Assembly (NCBI GenBank): GCA_021731425.1
Contig: JAKFXJ010000185.1
Span: 1 to 7,170, forward strand
Length of the DNA: 7,170 bases
Direction of reading: 5' to 3'
Origin: Limnohabitans sp.
Lineage (GTDB): Bacteria > Pseudomonadota > Gammaproteobacteria > Burkholderiales > Burkholderiaceae_C
The notes beneath the pieces were generated by a model, which saw only the letters and a program-made list of their open reading frames with translations, was not told the DNA's origin and did no database searches. Numbering within the stretch: the first letter of the stretch is position 1; every line of letters begins with the position of its first letter. A program made the position numbers and the translations under genes. This document shows positions 1 through 7,170 of this stretch, one piece after another.

Positions 1-27
1 AAACTAGCCAAATGGAGTGCCATAAGA

Positions 28-57
28 TTACAATTTTATCATTTTATAAATTATATT
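28..57 (+). promoter_or_regulatory. Possible sigma-70 promoter for serB
   Basis: TTACAA (28-33) resembles a -35 box, and TATATT (52-57) matches TATAAT at five of six bases, with an 18-base spacer inside the AT-rich block. This would start transcription near 64 and leave a leader of about 190 bases before serB. AT-rich DNA gives such matches easily. A perfect TATAAT also reads on the minus strand at 55-50, without a convincing -35 box, so the direction is not certain. Confidence 0.25.
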
Positions 58-119
58 AAACTTTTAAGTATGACATTTTATGAGACAGAAAACACAGACT
101 CATGACAAAAGCAACCTCA

Positions 120-149
120 CAGTGAGCCTCGTTGACGAGCGGATCACTG
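120..149 (+). other. Two-part hairpin in the serB leader
   Basis: CAGTGA (120-125) pairs with TCACTG (144-149), and inside it CTCG (128-131) pairs with CGAG (136-139) around a TTGA loop. GC and CGGA form an internal loop. All ten pairs are Watson-Crick. No T run follows directly on the plus strand. The 3' arm overlaps a competing small stem, ACTG (146-149) with CAGT (155-158), which runs into TTTTT (158-162). The role is unknown. It could be a weak attenuator, an mRNA-stability element, or chance. Confidence 0.35.
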
Positions 150-255
150 GGTTGCAGTTTTTCCTCAAAACGCAGCGCAATCAGGTGGAAAGGTCCGCCT
201 GTATGGCCAAAACTGGTTAAGCTGAGCCCCTTTTCAAATGCATCTGATGGACGTG

Positions 256-972
256 ATGACTCAAGCCACCGAATTCGCCCCCGGCCTCACCATTCAAGGC
301 TTCACCGCCCCACTTTCCCTGTCGCAATTCAAATTGATTGCCTTTGACATGGATTCGACTTTGATCAACATTGAATGTGTCGACGAAATTGCCGATGCAG
401 CCGGTCGCAAAAGCGAAGTGGCCGCGATCACCGAAGCGGCCATGCGTGGTGAGATCACCGATTACAAAGAGAGCTTGCGACAGCGCGTGGCCTTGCTCCA
501 AGGTGTGACGGTGGCCCACATGCAAGAAGTACTGACGCAGCGTCTGCGTTTGAACCCAGGCGCGGCCGATTTGGTCAAGCACTGCAAAGCGGCAGGCATG
601 AAAGTGCTTTTGGTCTCGGGTGGTTTCACTTATTTCACCGACCATGTGCGCGATGTGCTGGGCATCGACTGGACACGTTCCAACGTATTGGAAGTGGCCG
701 ATGGCAAGCTCACTGGGCGCTTGGTGGACCAAGTCTGGGGCGACATTTGCGACGGCGAAGAAAAACGCAAAACCTTGTTGGAAACTTGCCAAATGATGGG
801 GATCTCACCCAACCAGAGCATCGCCATGGGAGACGGTGCCAACGACTTGCCCATGATGGGTGTGGCCGGCCTGTCCGTGGCTTACCACGCCAAACCCAAG
901 GTGCGAGAGCAAGCGATGGTGGCCATCCACGAAGGTGGTTTGGACCGCTTGTTGGAAGTGTTGAACGCCTGA
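256..972 (+). CDS. serB: Phosphoserine phosphatase SerB (short form)
   Basis: This HAD-superfamily phosphatase hydrolyses O-phospho-L-serine to L-serine, the last step of serine synthesis, in the cytoplasm. Numbered from 256 (238 residues), the Mg-binding motif I DMDST is at 31-35, with nucleophile Asp31 and acid-base Asp33. The ECVDEIA stretch follows, and AMRGEITDYKESLRQRV is the SerB cap region. Motif II SGGF is at 121-124, motif III lysine is near 170 (DGEEKRK), and motif IV GDGANDLPMM is at 192-201. All catalytic residues are present. It lacks the N-terminal ACT-like domain of the 322-residue E. coli enzyme, as do many betaproteobacterial forms. In-frame ATGs lie at 238, 247 and 256, all with weak Shine-Dalgarno sequences. 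I prefer 256 because a GGA lies four bases before it and the resulting MTQATEF start fits the family as I recall it; 238 would add six residues. The gene stands alone and converges on ligA. Confidence 0.95.
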   Translation: MTQATEFAPGLTIQGFTAPLSLSQFKLIAFDMDSTLINIECVDEIADAAGRKSEVAAITEAAMRGEITDYKESLRQRVALLQGVTVAHMQEVLTQRLRLNPGAADLVKHCKAAGMKVLLVSGGFTYFTDHVRDVLGIDWTRSNVLEVADGKLTGRLVDQVWGDICDGEEKRKTLLETCQMMGISPNQSIAMGDGANDLPMMGVAGLSVAYHAKPKVREQAMVAIHEGGLDRLLEVLNA

Positions 973-1003
973 GCGGCAAGACACCCGGTGTGAAACAGCC
1001 CCT

Positions 1004-3152
<2,149 letters not shown>

Positions 3153-4235
3153 TCAAGAAAAGAGGCGACGCGCTTGGGGCGATCCCGCTGAGAGCTCGCG
3201 TGCATCCAAGGCATCGTACAGCTGCTGCAAATCCACACCAATCTGGTCGAGTGTGGCTTCACTGAGCACTTGACCTTCACCATCGGTCACCACACCATCC
3301 ATCTGCGAAGCCAGCACCATGGAAGCTTCACGCAGGCGCTCATAAGGCTGCTCTTCGCGGGCTGTCTGGGGTACATCGAGGCTCAGGGCAAAAGAGCGAA
3401 TGGCCGACAAGTCCGGGTCTTCGGCCAATGCGGCATGGGTGTCAAAAGTCAGTGAAAGCACAGGGGGCAGGCCTTGAACGGCAGCGGGCATAACCATCCG
3501 CCCCGGGATGACACCAGGCACAAAACCCAGCCGGGCCGCGTGTTGGTGGATGTAACCCGGGCTCCAAGCGGACGAGCGGGCACAGAGTGTGAAGCTCAGC
3601 TGTGCATCGTGCACACTCGCAAACTGGTCCAGTTCGCGGGCACGCGCCACCTCTTCGAGCATGTCACTGAAGCTGGCGCTGCCGCCCAGTGCATCGGCAA
3701 AGGCCTGCGTTTTGACCACAAATTCAGAAAATTCGATGTTGTTGAGGGCGCCCACCCGGTTGGCCAACTGAACGCCCGCCTGGAATGCGGTGTAACGCCG
3801 ACCCGCGACCAACGACTCCCAATGGCCCGTATCTTGGACACAGCCTTCCACAGAGAACAATTTGGTGCCCACCCGGCGCGTGGTGGGCAGTGCAGCCAAA
3901 GCCGCATCACCCGATACCGGCTGGTCCACCTCGATCGCGGCCAACACATCGATCAGGGCATCCAGCTGAGTTTTACGATCAGGCTGACTCAGGTGTGTGA
4001 AAGTGTCTTTGAGCACCGGCTCCATCGGCCCGTCACCCTGGACGAGTGAAGCCGGATCGCTGTCGAGCACGGGATCGATGGCGGCCGATGAGGGCTCATG
4101 CAAAGGCTCACGGTGAGGGTCCGCCTGACGCGGCGCATTTTTGCGCGAAGTCCAATAGTTGTAGACCACCACGGCCCCCACGGTGAGCGCCCCGATGGCG
4201 GCCAAACTCAACTGCAATGAGCTCATCGATTCCAA
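3153..4235 (-). CDS. zipA: ZipA-like cell division protein, FtsZ-binding
   Basis: ZipA tethers FtsZ polymers to the inner membrane at the division site. The 360-residue product has a very short N-terminus and one membrane segment (about 9-28). A basic stop, SRKN, and a short Pro/Ser/acidic linker (to about 88) follow. The C-terminal half matches the ZipA FtsZ-binding fold: strand and helix near 211-237, the SLDVPQ strand (285-290), and a helix leading to MDGVVTDGEGQVLSEATL (312-329), comparable to [21 protein letters not shown] in E. coli. Residues 91-206 look like a diverged second copy of that domain. The linker is shorter than the long Pro/Gln linker of E. coli ZipA. The start is uncertain. 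TTG at 4235 sits 5 bases after GAGGAAG, while ATG at 4226 (357 residues, MSSLQLSL) is the better codon but 14 bases away. Position between smc and ligA supports the call. The FtsZ role is inferred from family. Confidence 0.88.
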   Translation of the reverse strand: MESMSSLQLSLAAIGALTVGAVVVYNYWTSRKNAPRQADPHREPLHEPSSAAIDPVLDSDPASLVQGDGPMEPVLKDTFTHLSQPDRKTQLDALIDVLAAIEVDQPVSGDAALAALPTTRRVGTKLFSVEGCVQDTGHWESLVAGRRYTAFQAGVQLANRVGALNNIEFSEFVVKTQAFADALGGSASFSDMLEEVARARELDQFASVHDAQLSFTLCARSSAWSPGYIHQHAARLGFVPGVIPGRMVMPAAVQGLPPVLSLTFDTHAALAEDPDLSAIRSFALSLDVPQTAREEQPYERLREASMVLASQMDGVVTDGEGQVLSEATLDQIGVDLQQLYDALDARELSAGSPQARRLFS

Positions 4236-4240
4236 GATAA

Positions 4241-4247
4241 CTTCCTC
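4241..4247 (-). promoter_or_regulatory. Shine-Dalgarno for zipA overlapping smc stop
   Basis: On the minus strand the smc stop codon TGA (4248-4246) shares its GA with GAGGAAG (4247-4241). The spacing to TTG at 4235 is 5 bases, close to ideal; to ATG at 4226 it is 14 bases, which is long. This is the strongest Shine-Dalgarno sequence I see at any start in the window. It suggests that ribosomes finishing smc help initiate zipA. Confidence 0.6.
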
Positions 4248-7170
4248 AGGCCACGTCGGCCATTGACACTGCGGACTCCATGTCCACAGCCACGATGCGT
4301 GAAACGCCCTGCTCCTGCATGGTCACGCCGATCAACTGCTCGGCCATTTCCATGGCGATCTTGTTGTGGCTGATGAACAGGAACTGGGTCTCTTTGCCCA
4401 TGCCCGCCACCAGCTTGGCATAGCGCTCGGTGTTCGCGTCGTCGAGCGGCGCGTCCACCTCGTCAAGCAAACAAAACGGGGCTGGGTTGAGCTGAAAAAT
4501 CGCAAACACCAGCGCGATGGCCGTCAGGGCTTTTTCACCGCCCGACAGCAAATGGATGGTCTGGTTTTTCTTGCCGGGCGGCTGCGCCAGCACCTGCACA
4601 CCCGCGTCCAAAATCTCGTCGCCGGTCATCACCAAGCGGGCATTGCCCCCCCCAAACAGCTCGGGGAACATGCGGCTGAAGTGCTCGTTCACGATCTTGA
4701 AGGTGCCACCCAGCAACTCGCGGGTTTCGGCGTCGATCTTGCGGATCGCGTCTTCGAGCGTGTTCATGGCGTCGGTCAGGTCGGCACACTGCGAGTCGAG
4801 GAAGACCTTGCGCTCGCGCGAGGTGGTCAGCTCTTCCAAAGCGGCCAGGTTGACCGGGCCAAGGGCCGTGATTTCCCGGTGGATGCGGTCGATCTCGCCT
4901 TGCAGACCCGTCACACGCACCTGGCCTGCTTCAATCGAAGCGGCCACGGCTTCCAGATCGGCTTGCGCATCGGCCAGCAGTTGGGTGTATTGCTCCAGTC
5001 CCAAGCGGGCGGCTTGCTCCTTGAGCTGCAAATCGGTGATGCGTTGGCGCAGCGGGTCGAGTTCGCGCCCGAAGCTCACGCGGCGCTCGTCACTGGCACG
5101 CAGTTTGGCCGTCAGGTCGTCGTAGGCACTGCGGCAAGCGCCCAGGGCTTGCTCGCGCTCCAGTTTGACAGCCAGCACGTTTTGCAAACCTGCTTGTGCG
5201 GCGGCATCGGTCAAGCGGCTGAGTTCATCACGCGCACGCTGCATTTCGGCGTCGATGCTGGTGACTTGCTGCTGAGCCGTCTCGATGGTGCGGTTGAGCT
5301 CGGCGCGGCGGGCGTCAAGGCTGCGCTGCGAGAACTGGGCTTCCTGGGCGCGGCGCTCCAAGCTGCGCTGCTGCTCGCGGCATTCGGCCAGCTTGCGCTC
5401 GGCCTCGATCACGCGCTCGTCCAGCTGGGCGTGGCGCTCTTGCGTGTCGGCCAGCTGCATGTCCAGCTCTTCAAAGCGGGCTTCGGCCGTGACACGGCGC
5501 TCTTGCAGCTCATCGAGCAAGGCCTCGACTTCGTCCAGATCGTTGCTGATTTGCTCGCTGCGGGCGCGGGTTTGCGCCACCAGCTGAGACAGTCGCAGGG
5601 TCTCGACCTGCAGCTCGTGCGTGCGCGACTGGCTTTCGCTGGCTTCGCGGCGCACAGTGATCAAGCGCTGCGAGGCGTCGGCGTAAGCTGCTTCGGCCCG
5701 CACCAGTGCGCTGCGGCTTTCTTCCGAAATCAGGGTCTGGGCACGCAGCTGCTTTTCCAGATTCTCAATTTCCTGGGCGCGTCCCAGCAAACCAGCTTGC
5801 TCAGAATCTTGCGCGTAAAACACCACGCTGTTGAGGTCCACCGCATGGCCAGCCTGCACCAACAGGGTTTCACCCGCTTGCAGCTGGCTGCGCCAAGCCA
5901 ACGCGTCTTCCAGATTGTGGGCGGTGTAACAGCCTTGCAGCCAGTCGGCCAACAATGCCGACAAACCGGCATCGTGCACACGCAGCAACTCGGCCAAAGG
6001 CTTGCAGCCTGCGGGCATGCCGCTGCGTGGCGCGGCCTTGGCGGCCACAGGCGGGCTGAAAAAGCTCAATTTGGCGGGCGGCGCATCGTTGGCAAAAGCA
6101 CGAACCATGTCCAGGCGCGAGACTTCCAGGGCCGATAGGCGCTCACGCAGGGCGGATTCGAGCGCGTTTTCCCAGCCGGGTTCAATATGGATGCGGCTCC
6201 ACAAGCCTTCCAACCCGTCCATGCCGTGCTTGGCCAGCCAGGGTTTGAGCTTGCCGTCGGTGCGCACTTTTTCTTGCAAGGCTTTGAGCGCCTCGATGCG
6301 GGCACTCAAGTCGGCCAGCTTGGCCGATTCTTGGTTCACAGCGCTTTGGCGCGTGCGGCGGTCTTCGTCCAGTGTGGGTACCTGTTCCTGCAGATCCTGC
6401 AGGCGGGCTTCAGACTCGGCCGACAGGGCTTCGGCCTCGGCCAGTTGTTCTTGCAATTGGCTCAGCCGGGCCTCGTCGGGCGCGGCCAGGGCATTGCGGT
6501 CGGTCAGGAGGCGTTCGCGCCGCGTGTCCAATTGGCGCGATTGCTCTTCGACGTTGCGCTGCTCCGCCGCCAGCACACCAATTTGCTGCTGCACTTGCAC
6601 CACGGTGGCGCGTTGGGCGGTGGCGTCGTTTTGGGCTTTGCGCAGGGCTTCTTCCAGATCGGGCAGCGCCATGGCCTGGTCTTCCACCTGCGCCGCCAGG
6701 GTCATGCTCTGGTCTTCGGCCATGGCCGCTTGTTCCGCCAGGGTTTCCAGCTCGGCTTGGGCGTCTTGGCTGCGGGTGCCCCATTGGGCGGTTTGCTCCA
6801 CCAACTGCTGCAAACGCTGCTCGGCGCGTTGGCGGCCTTCCACCACAAAGCGAATTTCGGCCTCCAAACGCCCCACTTCGGCGCTGGCTTCGTACAAAGC
6901 GCCCTGAGCCTGGTTGACCTGGTCACCGGCCGCGTAATGCGCCTGGCGAATGGTCTCCAGATCGGCCTCGACGTGGCGCAAATCGGCCATGCGCGACTCC
7001 AGGGCATTGACCGCCTGGTCCACGTCCGACTTCATGCGGCCTTGGTCGCCCTCGGCGTCGCGGCGCTTCAAAAACCACAGCTGGTGCTGTTTCAGCGTGC
7101 TGTCGGCCTGCAAGGTGTTGTAGCGGTGGGCCACTTCAGCCTGTTTTTCCAGCTTTTCGAGGTTGGCGTT
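4246..7170 (-). CDS. smc: Chromosome partition protein Smc (5' end outside window)
   Basis: Smc is the ATPase core of the bacterial condensin-like complex and works with ScpA and ScpB to organise and segregate chromosomes. The frame is open to the window edge, giving 974 codons. About 200 N-terminal residues, including Walker A, should lie beyond 7170, judging from the roughly 1170-residue family length. In order, the visible parts are a first coiled coil rich in Glu, Gln, Ala, Leu and Arg (7170 to about 6260), the hinge (about 6230-5780), a second coiled coil (about 5775-4870) and the C-terminal head. The head shows GPVNLAALEE just below 4870, the ABC signature LSGGEKAL (4548-4525), Walker B with D-loop, CLLDEVDAPLDD (4473-4438), and the switch histidine in FISHNK. 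All visible ATPase motifs are intact. The apparent start at 7134 is an internal GTG, not the true start, since the ELEKQAEV-like family sequence continues upstream. It is first in the cluster with zipA and ligA. Confidence 0.96.
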   Translation of the reverse strand, partial: NANLEKLEKQAEVAHRYNTLQADSTLKQHQLWFLKRRDAEGDQGRMKSDVDQAVNALESRMADLRHVEADLETIRQAHYAAGDQVNQAQGALYEASAEVGRLEAEIRFVVEGRQRAEQRLQQLVEQTAQWGTRSQDAQAELETLAEQAAMAEDQSMTLAAQVEDQAMALPDLEEALRKAQNDATAQRATVVQVQQQIGVLAAEQRNVEEQSRQLDTRRERLLTDRNALAAPDEARLSQLQEQLAEAEALSAESEARLQDLQEQVPTLDEDRRTRQSAVNQESAKLADLSARIEALKALQEKVRTDGKLKPWLAKHGMDGLEGLWSRIHIEPGWENALESALRERLSALEVSRLDMVRAFANDAPPAKLSFFSPPVAAKAAPRSGMPAGCKPLAELLRVHDAGLSALLADWLQGCYTAHNLEDALAWRSQLQAGETLLVQAGHAVDLNSVVFYAQDSEQAGLLGRAQEIENLEKQLRAQTLISEESRSALVRAEAAYADASQRLITVRREASESQSRTHELQVETLRLSQLVAQTRARSEQISNDLDEVEALLDELQERRVTAEARFEELDMQLADTQERHAQLDERVIEAERKLAECREQQRSLERRAQEAQFSQRSLDARRAELNRTIETAQQQVTSIDAEMQRARDELSRLTDAAAQAGLQNVLAVKLEREQALGACRSAYDDLTAKLRASDERRVSFGRELDPLRQRITDLQLKEQAARLGLEQYTQLLADAQADLEAVAASIEAGQVRVTGLQGEIDRIHREITALGPVNLAALEELTTSRERKVFLDSQCADLTDAMNTLEDAIRKIDAETRELLGGTFKIVNEHFSRMFPELFGGGNARLVMTGDEILDAGVQVLAQPPGKKNQTIHLLSGGEKALTAIALVFAIFQLNPAPFCLLDEVDAPLDDANTERYAKLVAGMGKETQFLFISHNKIAMEMAEQLIGVTMQEQGVSRIVAVDMESAVSMADVA

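Larger units (their letters stand above)
1..255. other. Non-coding region upstream of serB, with AT-rich block
   Basis: No supported gene lies here. Bases of about 21-110 are very AT-rich, made of runs of A and T with only scattered G or C, while the rest of the window is clearly GC-rich. Composition returns to normal near 111, well before the serB start. This suits a promoter region. A minus-strand frame is open from about 286 down to a TAA at 56-58, but it has no ATG, GTG or TTG start and runs into serB, so I do not call it a gene. Whether a divergent gene begins to the left of position 1 cannot be seen. Confidence 0.6.

Noticed and set aside
132..160. TTGACG at 132-137 as a -35 box for serB
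   Set aside because: The hexamer is good, but the sequence 16-18 bases downstream (around CAGTTT) does not resemble TATAAT, and it forms part of the hairpin loop and stem.
132..347. A plus-strand TTG-start frame of 71 codons overlapping the serB start
   Set aside because: It is out of frame with serB, lacks a ribosome binding site, and its Ser/Arg/Pro-rich peptide resembles a shadow frame.
217..792. A 191-codon minus-strand frame opposite serB
   Set aside because: The plus-strand SerB carries all HAD motifs through this stretch. The antisense product has no recognisable motif.
256..972. SerB as truncated because it lacks the ACT-like N-terminal domain
   Set aside because: Short SerB proteins of about 235 residues with a complete HAD core are a normal, functional form. 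All catalytic motifs are present.
4366..6138. A 590-codon plus-strand open frame opposite smc
   Set aside because: It is antisense to an intact Smc with all visible head motifs. Its Leu/Gln/Gly/Ala-rich, His-dotted composition is what GC-rich coiled-coil coding DNA gives in the opposite strand, and it shows no recognisable domain.
7132..7134. GTG at 7134 as the start of smc
   Set aside because: The frame stays open for 12 more codons to the window edge and reads as Smc coiled coil (NLEKLEKQ). The Walker A region must lie further upstream.

Overview
The window is an ordinary core-genome segment of a GC-rich betaproteobacterium. LigA, the ZipA-like protein, SerB and Smc all resemble Burkholderiales versions, most probably Comamonadaceae. 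This assignment comes from recalled family features, such as the [15 protein letters not shown] stretch in LigA and the short SerB, and not from a database search. I see no tRNA, rRNA, insertion sequence, CRISPR array, prophage or defence gene, and no sign of a novel multi-gene system.

Layout: positions 1-255 are non-coding. This stretch begins with a strikingly AT-rich block (about 21-110) that probably holds a promoter. A transcribed leader follows, with a possible 7-codon mini-ORF, a two-part hairpin and an alternative small hairpin followed by a T run. serB (phosphoserine phosphatase, last step of serine synthesis) follows on the plus strand. It converges on a minus-strand cluster that, in transcription order, reads smc (chromosome condensation, 5' end cut off by the window), a zipA-like division gene, and ligA (NAD-dependent DNA ligase). 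serB and ligA end 41 bases apart, with a hairpin over the ligA stop codon.

The smc-zipA-ligA order is a known arrangement, for example in Pseudomonas. It joins chromosome organisation, Z-ring anchoring and strand sealing in one transcription unit. The junctions are very tight. The smc stop codon lies inside the zipA Shine-Dalgarno sequence, and the zipA stop codon abuts the GTG start of ligA with no spacer, so translational coupling is likely.

The most interesting observation is in the ZipA-like protein. Between its membrane anchor and its recognisable C-terminal FtsZ-binding domain it carries a second segment that looks like a diverged copy of the same fold. The serB leader is the other place worth a second look.
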